From contig JAKIUF010000006.1 in NCBI GenBank assembly GCA_021647705.1, forward strand, positions 83,562-147,561: a stretch of DNA of 64,000 bases. The letters are read 5' to 3'. A program made the position numbers and the translations under genes. The notes beneath the pieces were generated by a model that had not been told where the DNA came from, made no database searches, and saw only the letters and a list, made by a program, of their open reading frames with translations. The stretch is from Gammaproteobacteria bacterium (GTDB lineage Bacteria; Pseudomonadota; Gammaproteobacteria; SZUA-152). Positions 18,078-27,606 of this stretch are shown in pieces. Each line of letters begins with the position of its first letter. The first letter of the stretch is position 1.

Positions 18078-19559
18078 TTATATGCCATCATGACTGATAT
18101 TAAATGACTCTTTGACAAAATAAATACGGGGAATACGGGCACTGCGTGGCGTACCATCCGCGCCTTCCCAATCAACGGTCTCGGTACTGTCCCCAGTACT
18201 ATCCACCCGCACACCATGGCGCACGCCGATGGCAAGATAACCCACCACACTGCCCAGACCCTGTTCCGCCGGATAATGCTCCATCACCTCGGCAACCGAG
18301 ATCTGGCTCCGTTTTTCCAACAACTGCGTAATATGTCCCTGCAAACGGCAAAAATCAATTTCCGACTGGGCCACCAGTTCACTTACTGCCTCCAGCGATA
18401 TCTCTGCGGTTTCCGCCAAAGGAATACCCCCTTCAATCATATCCAGACTGGGGTCATGCAAAACCTGTCGTGACAATGAATCGATTTTGCTGCTGGTCAG
18501 ATAAAGGGTATGGCCAATATTTTCATTCGCCCGGATTTGATCCTTAGCCGCCAAAGCGGCACGCTGCGCCGTTTTGATCAACCGGCTCAAACGACGCTGC
18601 TGCTGATAGTCACGGCTTTGCACAAACTGTTTCAAGCCACGCGCAAAGTTTTGCAACACTTCATGCACCTCCGCCCCCTGCTCCAGTAACAACCGGGTGA
18701 GCTGTAACAAAAAGCGTTTTTCCTGCCGTTCCAGCTGATGCGCGAAATCCCGCGAGAGCACTTGCTCCAGTGCCACATCAAAGCCTGCACTTTGTTCCGG
18801 GTCCGTCAGCAAACGCCAAAAAGCCTTGAACGTACGCCCGGCATCACTATCGGCAATCACATCAACACCGGCGAACAATGCCTCCAGTACCTCACCACGA
18901 CCACCGTCACTCTCCATCACACTTTCGCGTAATTGCCGGTTCAGTTTTTGAAACTCGTCACGCACCTGACGGAAATCACTGGCCAGCTCATCCGCCAGCG
19001 CAATAATCTCACGGGAACGTTCCAGCGCACGTTCGTCATCAAGGGTTTCCAGCTTGCCGGCATTAATGGCATCGATTTGTGCGTCAATACGCTGTCGTTC
19101 CTTCATCAGCGTCTGAATGCGGGTTTCCGGATTGCTCTCCGTCTGTTCCGCCAGCAAAACCAGTTGTTGAATCACCATGGCCAAACGGGTTTCAGTGGCA
19201 ACGGTATGTTTTTCTGTCAGGCCATCGATAAAACGAATGGCCTGCACAGCGGCGGCACTCAGCTCGTACTCCTCTTCACTGGCGGTTTGCTGAAACGTGC
19301 GTTCCAAAAACCCTGCGGCCAGCCACTGCGTCAGATAGACCTGCGCCGTCTGCGGCAAATCGCAGCCCCGGGTACGCAATATGTCCAGATCACGGCCAAT
19401 GCGATCATGCAGGATGGAACTGGCCACCCGCCGCTCCTTGTCCAGCAAATGTGTCTGCAATAACGCCAAAATTGCAGGCGCATTATCCGCCGCCAGCAGA
19501 CGCCAGATTGACTCCTTACGCAAACGTGAATTAATCGCGACACGCTGGGCGGCCTTCAT
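18078..19559 (-). CDS. jetA: Wadjet kleisin subunit JetA
   Basis: A 493-residue DUF3375 protein, the MukF-like kleisin of type I Wadjet. It opens the operon and is transcribed toward jetB. The N-terminal winged-helix region (WRLLAADNAPAILALLQTHL, then IGRDLDILRTRG) is followed by helical and coiled-coil segments (ERQRIDAQIDAINAGKLETL, REIIALADELASDFRQVRDE). A C-terminal wing (LGSVVGYLAIGVRHG) closes the protein. The fold, order and length match the family. The ATG at 19559 begins MKAAQRVAINSRLRKESIW, as JetA proteins commonly do. The stop lies 2 bases past the repeat at 18003-18076. Confidence 0.92.
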   Translation of the reverse strand: MKAAQRVAINSRLRKESIWRLLAADNAPAILALLQTHLLDKERRVASSILHDRIGRDLDILRTRGCDLPQTAQVYLTQWLAAGFLERTFQQTASEEEYELSAAAVQAIRFIDGLTEKHTVATETRLAMVIQQLVLLAEQTESNPETRIQTLMKERQRIDAQIDAINAGKLETLDDERALERSREIIALADELASDFRQVRDEFQKLNRQLRESVMESDGGRGEVLEALFAGVDVIADSDAGRTFKAFWRLLTDPEQSAGFDVALEQVLSRDFAHQLERQEKRFLLQLTRLLLEQGAEVHEVLQNFARGLKQFVQSRDYQQQRRLSRLIKTAQRAALAAKDQIRANENIGHTLYLTSSKIDSLSRQVLHDPSLDMIEGGIPLAETAEISLEAVSELVAQSEIDFCRLQGHITQLLEKRSQISVAEVMEHYPAEQGLGSVVGYLAIGVRHGVRVDSTGDSTETVDWEGADGTPRSARIPRIYFVKESFNISHDGI

Positions 19560-19698
19560 GTTTGATTACCTGGTTTTTGTTTGGTTTTTTTATGGGAAAT
19601 GGCATATTAGCATAGGAATTCATGTGTCTTTCCAACACATTCAGAATCAGAAAATAATCACATGCACATTTAAGTACCTGTTTGTTTCGCGAAATAAG

Positions 19699-19899
19699 TT
19701 ACCTCGGGGCAACCCTTCGAAATGACTGTCTGATGTAATTAGGCATGCCTTGCTCTGTCAACGCAACGGCTTCCAATGCCTGAACTTCGCCCCTTTCCCA
19801 TTTTGCCCATTTGTAGAACTCGAACTGGAGAGACGTTGGAACCACCACCGTCTCAACGTCATCCAGCCAGGGCTGAAATTGTTCAGCCAGACAACCCAT
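19699..19899 (-). pseudogene. VapC-type PIN toxin remnant
   Basis: A 66-residue frame overlapping the antitoxin stop (TAATG). It contains ETVVVPTSLQFEFYKWAKWE and QALEAVALTEQGM, which match the middle of VapC-like PIN proteins (VVVPTIvlyEVfK, ALqAVALMeQG). The N-terminal strand with the first catalytic Asp is missing, and the frame ends about 55 residues early, before the late Asp residues. It is therefore almost surely an inactive ribonuclease remnant. The 139 bases between it and jetA carry nothing recognisable. Confidence 0.6.
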
Positions 19900-20108
19900 T
19901 ACACGCGATCCTTGCGATCACGATATCCCGCAGGATCAGCCTCATTGAACAGACCGCGTGCTTTTGTCTGTGAACGTCTCGGAATAAGCTCGATGATATC
20001 GCCCTTGGTAATGAGGGTAAACTTCTGCCCCGCTTGTAAACCGAGCTTCTCACGGATAGCTTTGGGAATAGCCAATTGGTACTTACTGGACAGGGTTGCT
20101 GAGACCAT
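19899..20108 (-). CDS. vapB: AbrB/VapB-type antitoxin
   Basis: From the ATG at 20108 (AAAGGTG ribosome site 5 bases upstream) this is a 69-residue protein. It starts MVSATLSSKYQLAIPKAIRE and continues KLGLQAGQKFTLITKGDIIEL, a standard SpoVT/AbrB swapped-hairpin domain. The C-terminal tail, RGLFNEADPAGYRDRKDRV, is the usual toxin-binding arm. VapB proteins bind their own promoter and neutralise VapC. Its partner toxin is truncated, so it may now act only as a DNA-binding protein. It is divergent from the NACHT gene at 20183, with 74 bases between. An effect on that promoter is possible. Confidence 0.8.
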   Translation of the reverse strand: MVSATLSSKYQLAIPKAIREKLGLQAGQKFTLITKGDIIELIPRRSQTKARGLFNEADPAGYRDRKDRV

Positions 20109-20182
20109 ATTTTCACCTTTCAAATAAGACTGTGTTCTTCGCAACCATAGCATGCTGAAAAACAAGCGTTATACAATGGGCT

Positions 20183-23100
20183 ATGGATTTACCAGACGAC
20201 AACCCAAGCACCATTCAACGCAGCTTTAGAGAACTCTCGGACAAAGAAGCCTGTGACGTTGAACAAATCTCCATCCTGGCCCACATGGGGTGGTCGGGGA
20301 TATTCGGATGGGACAAACTGCTAAAGTCCCAGCGTATTTTGATCGTTTCTGAAGCCGGTACCGGTAAAACCTACGAATGCCGAGCCAAACAAGCCGCGCT
20401 ATCAAAAGCAGGCAAAGCCGCATTCTATTTCGATCTGGCACAGCTTTCCAACAACAACCTTCGCGACCTCCTGTCTCTCGAAGAGGAAAAGCGCTTCGAT
20501 GCCTGGCTCGCAGCACAATCTGATATCGCCACAATATTTCTCGATTCCATCGATGAGTTGAAGCTGACTCTAGGGTCGTTTGAAGGAGCGCTAAAGCGCC
20601 TCAACAAGGCGATGGCGGGGCAACTCGGCCGTGCCAGAATCGTGATTACAACTCGACCCATTCCCATCGATGATCGTCTGATCCGGCAACACTTGCCGAT
20701 TCCCGGAAAGAGTGAACCGGTTGCCAGCGGTGAAGAAACCTTCGCCAACATCGCAATGAATAAACAGCACAATAACGAAAAGGACAAGCAAGCGGGTGAT
20801 AATCCTCCGGCTTGGCTGAATGTCACACTAATGCCTCTCTCGGATGATCAGATCCGGGAAATGGCAGGCCTCCAGGGAGTGACTGATGCAGACGCGCTGC
20901 TCGAAGATATCCGCAAACGCAATGCGGAAGATTTTGTCAGGCGACCACAAGACCTGGTCGAATTATGCTCCGATTGGCAAGACCATCGTCGCATCCGCAC
21001 CCATCGCGAGCAAATTGCGCATAATATCGCAACCAAGCTAAAACCGCGCACGGATCGAAGCGAAAAGGTGCAACTCACGAAGGATAAAACGCTTGAAGGT
21101 GCTAGCCGCCTTGCACTCGCTATGCTGCTCACTCGCAAACTCACCCTTCGGCACAGCGCTGAAGCCGATAAGAGCGGCGAACCGAAAACCGCTTTGAATC
21201 CGGCAGCAATCTTGCCCGATTGGTCTGCCAATGAGCATGAAACCCTTTTGGAGAGAGCGCTATTTGGCTTTGCCAGTTATGGCCGTGTACGGTTCCACCA
21301 TCGATCAGTCGTCGAATACCTTGCGGCCCATCGCCTGGAAAGCATGCTGAGCTGCGACATGTCAATGAAGGCGATCAAACGTTTGCTGTTCGCCGAAACC
21401 CCGCAGGGTATTAAGGTCATAAAGCCGTCAATGCGACCTGTTGCAGCTTGGCTTGCTCTCTCCCAGCCAAGTATATTTAGTGAAATACGTGATCGCGAGC
21501 CCAACGTCTTGCTCAACTATGCGGACCCGGAATCACTAACGCCGCAACAGCGTATTGATACCTTACGCACCTACGCCAGGCAATACGGCCAAGGCAACTG
21601 GTGCGGTTTGCATGTACCACGTGTGCAAGTTTACCGCTTCGCCTCGAATGAACTTGCCTCTGAAGTTTTGCACCTGTGGGAATCCGGGATTGAAAACCCG
21701 GAAGTAAGAACTCTGCTTTTAGAGCTTATTGCAGCAGTTCCCATGCGTGAGGGTGCCAACATCGCCTATTCGGTCGTCATGCAAGATGATGCTGATAGTG
21801 CCGAGCGCGTTGAAGCACTCGGTGCGTTGATCAAACTCAACGACTCTCGACTTGAGGCGGTAACCCTCTCCATGGAGACCGATCCAGATATCTGGCCTGA
21901 TAAGCCCCTTAAGAACTCGATACTGGAGCTCTTTCCGGCACATATTCCAGTCGAGCGTTTGTGCAAAATTCTGTCACGCATCACAGAGTCCCCGCACAGC
22001 ACTGATAACCTGAACTGGCTTTGGCCGCACTTGATTGCCAAAGCCAATATGGCATCTGGCTATCTTGAGGCGTTGCGTGCCGGATTGACTGACCTCGTAG
22101 CCGAGGGCATCGAATGGCATAAAGAAAAATGGCCTCATAGTCTTGTAACCCCAAGGCAATATCTCGTTGCCCCGCTCGCCGCCGTCTGTCTTCGTCAGTT
22201 AGCTGAAGGCAACACATCGCCTGCAGTTGTCAACTCAAGTGTTATAGCCCTCCGGTCCACACATGACGAGTACAGTCACAACGAGTCCGTCACTGATTTG
22301 CGAAAAGCGCTTGCGCAGTCACCAGCATCGCTGAGGAAGGCGATATTCTGGGCTGATGACGCTTTCGTTCAGAGTTATCACTCTCAGAAAAACCCGTGGC
22401 GCCGCCTCTACGAGGTCAATCATTACGGTGCGATCAGCTTGAGTGCTTGTCAAGACAAAAACTGGATTCTGGCGAACCTCTCTGACTCAAAGTGGCCTCT
22501 CCCTGAACGCGCCATGATGCTTGAAGCAGCGATGCATAATGTTTGGGACGGCCAAGGCGATAAACTCGACTATGTTCTGACTCTGAAAGACCGGGTTGTC
22601 GATTGCCCTGCACTTACGGCACGTATCAACGACTATATCAAGCCCGTCCCTGCCAACAACGAATTTGCCGGTATGAAAGCAAAACATCAAAAGCGCCAGA
22701 AACAGGCTAAACACCGCCAGACCAAAGATCATGAGAGCTGGATGTTATTCTGGCGAGAAGTGGCCAATAATCCGCAAACGGCTTTCAGTCCCGGGCAAGC
22801 AGAAAATACCGTATGGAACTTGTGGCAAGCAATGAGCCGCTCTGGTGAAGAAAGCCGCTCATCAGGATGGAATCGACATTTCATCGAACAATATTTCAAC
22901 AAGGAGATTGCTGACCAGTTACGCTTGACAATGATAAATATTTGGCGAAACGACCGGCCTACGCTACGTAGCGAGCGTCCAGAGAACGAGAGAGGAACAT
23001 TTCAAGTCAAATGGCAGTTAGGTCTCGCAGCCATAGCGGCAGAGGCAGAAGACAAGAATTGGGCGCGCAATCTATCCTCTGAGGAAGCAAAATTGGCGCT

Positions 23101-24583
23101 CCGTTGCGCGCCAATTGAACTAAATGGCTTTCCTTCATGGCTTGAGAGTCTTGCTAGTGCTCATCCTGCTGCTATTAAAGCAGTATTAGGCTCGGAATTG
23201 ATAACTGAATTAAACGAGATCGCAACAACCCAGTACCACCTCGTTGTCTTACAAAACATTAGTCATGCTGCCCCGTTAGTAGCAGCCTTGTTTGTTCCAC
23301 ACCTCCGTACCTGGTTCGATGAAAACACTCAACGCATTAGAGAGGATGAAGATAGCGCCCGGGTAACTGATCGTCTCCGGCAAGTTATCGACATCTTGTT
23401 GAGGCATGGTGACATGCATGTGTGTGAGCATGTTTGCACAGTTGCAGCACAGCAACTCGCTGACGGTCATGATCAGGACTTCGCGTACATATGGCTTTCT
23501 ACCTTGATGCAACTAAATCCCACCGCAGGAACCGGGCAGCTCGAACAAATGCTGAGTGAAGTTAAACCTGGAGGTCGGGGGCTAGGGGTTAACTGGATTA
23601 GCCTTCTGTTCGGTGACCGTCATAGCAAGACATTGATCAACCTCCGTTCGCCCGAATTTACTCCTGCCTTGCTACTACGTCTCGTGCGGCTCGCTTATCG
23701 CCATGTACAACCCCTGGAAGACATTAGACATGAGAGCGCCTACACTCCCGGTCTCCGCGATCATGCCCAAAATGGCCGTGATGCTTTGTTGAATGCCCTA
23801 CTGAACACTAAGGGTCCGGAGGGCTGGGAGGCAAAACTTGAATTGGCTAACGATCCACTATTGGCGCATTTTCGTGATCGGGCCTTGTTGATTGCCCGTG
23901 AGAAGGCTGCGGAGGAATTAGATGGAATAGCCCTCTCCGAGTCCGAGGTAATAGCACTTAACCACAACAGGGAAGTGCCTCCCACCACTCGTGATGAATT
24001 GTTCACGCTCATGGTAGATCGTCTTGACGATTTCAAAGATCTGTTACTCCGCGATGATTCACCACGCGCTGCATGGGCTGGCATTTCAGATGAGAAAGTG
24101 ATGCGCCGTGAAATCGCGCGTGAGCTGCGCAATACCGCCAACCACGCTTACACTGTTGATCAGGAGAGCGTGACAGCTGACGAGAAGGAAACCGACATCA
24201 GATTGCGCTCCTCCACTTCAGATCATCAAGCCGTGATCGAACTTAAGTTAGGCGACAAACGTACAGGCCGTGACCTGCGCGACACGATTAAAGAGCAGTT
24301 GGTAACCAAATACATGGCACCGGATGCGTGCCGCTCTGGATGCCTGCTGATCACCATCGCCAAGAATCGAACCTGGCAGCATCCAGATTCCAAAAAATTC
24401 CTTGATGTTGCCGGGCTGGAATCAATGCTTCAAAAAGAAGCATCAAAAATCGTTACCGAGATGGGACTAACCCTGCGGCTTACTGCACAAGTGCTTGATC
24501 TACGGCCACGTCTTCCGACCGAAAAGGAGTCTGTAACGACACAAAAACGTAAATCCGTTTCGAACCCACAACAGAACAATTAG
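20183..24583 (+). CDS. NACHT-type STAND NTPase with C-terminal PD-(D/E)XK nuclease-like domain
   Basis: A 1466-residue protein. Residues 50-160 form a NACHT-like NTPase with Walker A SEAGTGKT (56-63), Walker B IFLDSIDEL (118-126) and sensor RIVITTRP (152-159). The FVRRPQDLVELCSDW helix (251-265) and FHHRSVVEYLAAHRL (371-385) are hallmarks of NACHT helical modules. The middle (about 400-1300) is alpha-helical and repeat-like, with a basic KAKHQKRQKQAKHRQTKDH stretch, and is a plausible sensor. The C-terminus has Asp1338 (TDIRL), Glu1353-Leu-Lys1355 (AVIELKLGD) and QLVTKY (1372-1377), the layout of a PD-(D/E)XK/RecB-Cas4-type nuclease. It is probably a stand-alone antiviral STAND protein. Having the effector at the C-terminus instead of the N-terminus is unusual. 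It neighbours Wadjet and toxin genes. Confidence 0.8.
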   Translation: MDLPDDNPSTIQRSFRELSDKEACDVEQISILAHMGWSGIFGWDKLLKSQRILIVSEAGTGKTYECRAKQAALSKAGKAAFYFDLAQLSNNNLRDLLSLEEEKRFDAWLAAQSDIATIFLDSIDELKLTLGSFEGALKRLNKAMAGQLGRARIVITTRPIPIDDRLIRQHLPIPGKSEPVASGEETFANIAMNKQHNNEKDKQAGDNPPAWLNVTLMPLSDDQIREMAGLQGVTDADALLEDIRKRNAEDFVRRPQDLVELCSDWQDHRRIRTHREQIAHNIATKLKPRTDRSEKVQLTKDKTLEGASRLALAMLLTRKLTLRHSAEADKSGEPKTALNPAAILPDWSANEHETLLERALFGFASYGRVRFHHRSVVEYLAAHRLESMLSCDMSMKAIKRLLFAETPQGIKVIKPSMRPVAAWLALSQPSIFSEIRDREPNVLLNYADPESLTPQQRIDTLRTYARQYGQGNWCGLHVPRVQVYRFASNELASEVLHLWESGIENPEVRTLLLELIAAVPMREGANIAYSVVMQDDADSAERVEALGALIKLNDSRLEAVTLSMETDPDIWPDKPLKNSILELFPAHIPVERLCKILSRITESPHSTDNLNWLWPHLIAKANMASGYLEALRAGLTDLVAEGIEWHKEKWPHSLVTPRQYLVAPLAAVCLRQLAEGNTSPAVVNSSVIALRSTHDEYSHNESVTDLRKALAQSPASLRKAIFWADDAFVQSYHSQKNPWRRLYEVNHYGAISLSACQDKNWILANLSDSKWPLPERAMMLEAAMHNVWDGQGDKLDYVLTLKDRVVDCPALTARINDYIKPVPANNEFAGMKAKHQKRQKQAKHRQTKDHESWMLFWREVANNPQTAFSPGQAENTVWNLWQAMSRSGEESRSSGWNRHFIEQYFNKEIADQLRLTMINIWRNDRPTLRSERPENERGTFQVKWQLGLAAIAAEAEDKNWARNLSSEEAKLALRCAPIELNGFPSWLESLASAHPAAIKAVLGSELITELNEIATTQYHLVVLQNISHAAPLVAALFVPHLRTWFDENTQRIREDEDSARVTDRLRQVIDILLRHGDMHVCEHVCTVAAQQLADGHDQDFAYIWLSTLMQLNPTAGTGQLEQMLSEVKPGGRGLGVNWISLLFGDRHSKTLINLRSPEFTPALLLRLVRLAYRHVQPLEDIRHESAYTPGLRDHAQNGRDALLNALLNTKGPEGWEAKLELANDPLLAHFRDRALLIAREKAAEELDGIALSESEVIALNHNREVPPTTRDELFTLMVDRLDDFKDLLLRDDSPRAAWAGISDEKVMRREIARELRNTANHAYTVDQESVTADEKETDIRLRSSTSDHQAVIELKLGDKRTGRDLRDTIKEQLVTKYMAPDACRSGCLLITIAKNRTWQHPDSKKFLDVAGLESMLQKEASKIVTEMGLTLRLTAQVLDLRPRLPTEKESVTTQKRKSVSNPQQNN

Positions 24584-24593
24584 CAGCGACACA

Positions 24594-24788
24594 TTATTGC
24601 GCAATAACATCTTCGCCACGTTTTACAATGTTGCCAAAAGCAATAATTACTGACCAAATTGAAACACTGTTGCCCTGGAATATAAAAAATGGGATTAGTT
24701 GAACGTTAAAGCTAAAAAAAACTGCTAATTTCTGTAACGCTTTGATTTTATCAAAACGTCGTCCTTCCAAAGGAACTACATTCTTCAT
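24594..24788 (-). CDS. Small hypothetical protein with a hydrophobic centre
   Basis: A 64-residue frame that starts 10 bases after the end of the broken zeta-like gene and is read in the same direction. It begins MKNVVPLEGRRFDKIKALQK and has a hydrophobic stretch from residue 27 to 53 (FNVQLIPFFIFQGN...). A weak GGTGAAG site precedes it. It converges with the end of the NACHT gene, 10 bases away. I recognise no family. It may be real or a chance frame. Confidence 0.3.
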   Translation of the reverse strand: MKNVVPLEGRRFDKIKALQKLAVFFSFNVQLIPFFIFQGNSVSIWSVIIAFGNIVKRGEDVIAQ

Positions 24789-24798
24789 ATTTAAAGCT

Positions 24799-25386
24799 TC
24801 ACCAGTAGTTAACTAAAATCACCTTTGCCCAATCGGGTAACGGTTGTTGTTGTATTTGCAGTTCATCATGATCAATGAATGCAATAGAAGTGAAAGGTTC
24901 AGCATGTGACGAATTATCATAAATCTGTACAACATCAACTAATGCCAATACATCATTCACATACCGTATGGCTCCTGGCATCTGTGAAATAATTTTCTCA
25001 CTTGGCACCGTATGCCCACCTTCTGCTACTCGTTGAGAAGCGCGCGCCTAGTTTAATTGATCATTTTGCAAATGAATATAAACAAAAATAATCTCATAGC
25101 CTGCTGACTTTGCAGCTGCTAAAAAATCAATTTTCGAAGGATGAGAAAAAACGGTCTCAAAACAAAAGCTAGTGCCTGTACGCAGCAAATCCAGACACAG
25201 TTTTCCAGCTAGTTTGGCCACTTTATAACTCACCACCTTCGGTTGTTCAGCGTTCAGTTCTTTTGCCAGAATATCGGCATTAACAAAAGGTAAGCCGGTT
25301 GACGCTAAAAACAGCCGATAAAAAGTGGACTTGCCTGCACCATTCCCCCCCCCAGCCAATAACCAAAGTTGCTTATCGGCACTCAT
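24799..25386 (-). pseudogene. Zeta-toxin-like P-loop kinase with an in-frame amber stop
   Basis: Read through, this frame encodes 195 residues of a zeta-toxin/UDP-GlcNAc-kinase-like protein. It has P-loop LLAGGGNGAGKSTFYR, then PFVNADILAKELN, CFETVFSHPSK, YEIIFVYIHLQNDQLN, ARASQRVAEGGHTVPSEKII and VVQIYDNSS. A single TAG at 25048-25050 falls between DQLN and ARASQRV, where homologs usually carry Leu. The reading frame on both sides is otherwise intact, so this is one point mutation and not decay. Upstream, a 19-residue frame (25383-25442, starting MSDGQRQTGRFENGVF) overlaps the start by ATGA and could be a remnant of the partner gene. It would be inactive unless amber is read through. Confidence 0.75.
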
Positions 25387-25670
25387 TCGACAACAAACAC
25401 ACCATTTTCAAAACGACCCGTTTGACGCTGCCCATCAGACATGACCCTGTCCAATAAACCCGGTACCGTTAAGCTGGGTAGGCGGTATTTGGATACGTAT
25501 TAGAAAAAATATTTTTTCTAATTTTACCGTACTAGCTTTATGGTAAAAACATGTCTTCGGGCTTGCTCTGCGATATTCAGTACGCAAAGCTGAAACAAGA
25601 AATTCTCTCCCCTTGTATGATTCTTTAAGTGTTTCAACCAAGGCGACAATTTATCCTGACACAGAATATT

Positions 25671-27254
25671 TTATCGCGGAATCACTTGTAATATCTGACC
25701 GGTATTTCTTAATAACTCACTCGGACGACAAGAAAGCAACCCGGAGGCTACCCCTATCCCTGAAGAAGTTGCGCCTGACACGCCATGCGCCACGGTACTT
25801 GCGCCGCAGAGAAAAAGGTTTTTGATTTCTGATCGATTTTTAAAACTAAAAGGACCGAATTGACGCCAGGTTTTTTCTGTTCCATAGCAGCTTCCATTAG
25901 TAGATTTCACATAATGATCATTCGTTAACGGCGTACTCAATTCACAATAAACCAGATGGTCAGAGATGCCTGGAATAATATGCTCAATGGTTTTAAGCAT
26001 CGATGCTGTCAGTTTTCGCTTGAGAGCATGATAATCATCAGGCCGATTATTATAAGTGGTGTGTTGCCATTGTCTAAAAACTTCATACGAAATAAAACTG
26101 ACGGCCTCAATAGTGTGATGACCATTTCTGAAACTATTCGGGTCTTTCATGCTGCTTATGCCGACAAACACACCGGGGCATTCATCAGCATCAACTACGC
26201 TAGGGCTTTGGGCGCGTTGATAATACACTTCAGGATCATGAAAAGGTGTATACCAATAATTTCCGGAATCAAAATTCATACTGGCAAGATCAAGGTCGGT
26301 CGCAATATAAAGCACCAGCGCAGCCGTTGTATAAGTAAACTGGTCCAGTTGTTTCAGGAGTTTTTTGCTAAGAAACTCCCGACCTATCAATTGCTCATAA
26401 GTTATTTTTGGAGAAGCATTGGAAATAATTTTTTTAGCTCTGAGTTCCTCACCATTACCCAGTCGGACACCGATAGCATATCGTCCTTTTTTATTTTTTT
26501 CGGTAATAATTTTTTCCACTGGGGTAGATAATAGTATTTCTCCCCTGTTCTTTCTTAACGCACGCACAAAGGCTTTGGGAATAGCACGTCCACCACCTTC
26601 AGGATAATAACCGCCCTCAAGATAGTGCCCCGTTACCGCAGCATGCAATGCAAATGGTGTTCTTGATGGTGGCAGACCATGGTCACCACACTGAACAGAG
26701 AGAAAGGTTTTTAACAAAGGGTCAGAAATCCTATCATCCAGTGTTTTCTTTAAAGAGAACAAACCATACCGTCCCATTTCTCGCGTTCTGAAAGGAACGG
26801 TTAAAAGCTCCAGGAGGCCTCTGGTTTCAGGAACAATAGATAACTGGCCACAAATTTTATCCACCAGAGAAAAATAATTTTCAATCCCTTTGGCATCAGC
26901 AGGAAAACGCTGTTTGAAGCGTTCAATAGTGGCCTGTTTACCACTGGGGATATCCATAAACTCCTGTCCAACCTGAATATGTTCATAACCATCAGGATTC
27001 ATTTCAAAAAAAACAAGGTCATCAGCAACACCAAGCCCTTCGTAAATTTCGCGCATTGATCCACCATCACCAAGTTGACCAACATAATGAACACCGGGAC
27101 TAAAGCGGTAACCCTTTTTTCTAAAGCTGTGACAAAGACCGCCCGGTACATTGTGCTGTTCAATAACGATGACACTTTCGCCTGCCTGAGCTAGGGGGAG
27201 AGCCGCAGCTAAACCACCTGCACCTGAACCAATAACAATGACATCCGCGTCCAA
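25671..27254 (-). CDS. FAD-dependent phytoene-desaturase/retinol-saturase-like oxidoreductase
   Basis: A 527-residue flavoprotein. The N-terminal Rossmann motif is IVIGSGAGGLAAALPLA, followed by VIVIEQHNVPGGLCHSFRKK and FSPGVHYVG, as in CrtI/CrtISO and all-trans-retinol 13,14-reductase relatives. The C-terminal FAD-binding piece is LFLCGASTVAHGVSGATSSG. Such enzymes desaturate, isomerise or saturate polyenes. It sits directly upstream of the aryl-polyene genes, about 350 bases away on the same strand and downstream in transcription. A role in polyene modification is therefore tempting but unproven. No ribosome site stands out. Confidence 0.82.
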   Translation of the reverse strand: MDADVIVIGSGAGGLAAALPLAQAGESVIVIEQHNVPGGLCHSFRKKGYRFSPGVHYVGQLGDGGSMREIYEGLGVADDLVFFEMNPDGYEHIQVGQEFMDIPSGKQATIERFKQRFPADAKGIENYFSLVDKICGQLSIVPETRGLLELLTVPFRTREMGRYGLFSLKKTLDDRISDPLLKTFLSVQCGDHGLPPSRTPFALHAAVTGHYLEGGYYPEGGGRAIPKAFVRALRKNRGEILLSTPVEKIITEKNKKGRYAIGVRLGNGEELRAKKIISNASPKITYEQLIGREFLSKKLLKQLDQFTYTTAALVLYIATDLDLASMNFDSGNYWYTPFHDPEVYYQRAQSPSVVDADECPGVFVGISSMKDPNSFRNGHHTIEAVSFISYEVFRQWQHTTYNNRPDDYHALKRKLTASMLKTIEHIIPGISDHLVYCELSTPLTNDHYVKSTNGSCYGTEKTWRQFGPFSFKNRSEIKNLFLCGASTVAHGVSGATSSGIGVASGLLSCRPSELLRNTGQILQVIPR

Positions 27255-27606
27255 TTTTTACCCCTGGTATGATTTGTCGGAAAAACACAATAGCGTGTGC
27301 ATCCAACATCGTTGATAACCCATAACGTACATTTTTAAATTTTATGTTTTCATTTTTGCATAGTACAGTAACGTTTTTTCATTAATTAACTTATTTAGTT
27401 TTTATCATTATTAAAACAAGCATGCGATGAAAGAGTTTAACCAAAAACATATAAATTACACCACCAGACCGGTGAAAAATGAAAAAATTCAGCAACTAAC
27501 CCAATGTTTAACGCTATTTTTCTAGTAGTAATTCTTACCGAATATTTGTATGAATGTTTTTGAACGCACATACAAAATTGAGTTAACAGGAAGCAAATTA
27601 AATAAC
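27255..27606. other. AT-rich intergenic region, no gene seen
   Basis: This 352-base region between the desaturase-like gene and the end of the leftward polyene operon is AT-rich, with poly-A and poly-T runs around 27340-27420. No open frame of note is present and no clear hairpin terminator was recognised. It probably holds the operon's transcription end and the promoter of the desaturase-like gene. Confidence 0.5.

Noticed and set aside
25435..25641. 68-residue minus-strand frame between the desaturase-like gene and the zeta-like gene
   Set aside because: The first half (MVETLKESYKGREF...) looks protein-like, but the rest is low-quality, no family is recognised and it overlaps the tiny 19-residue frame. 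Too little support to call a gene.
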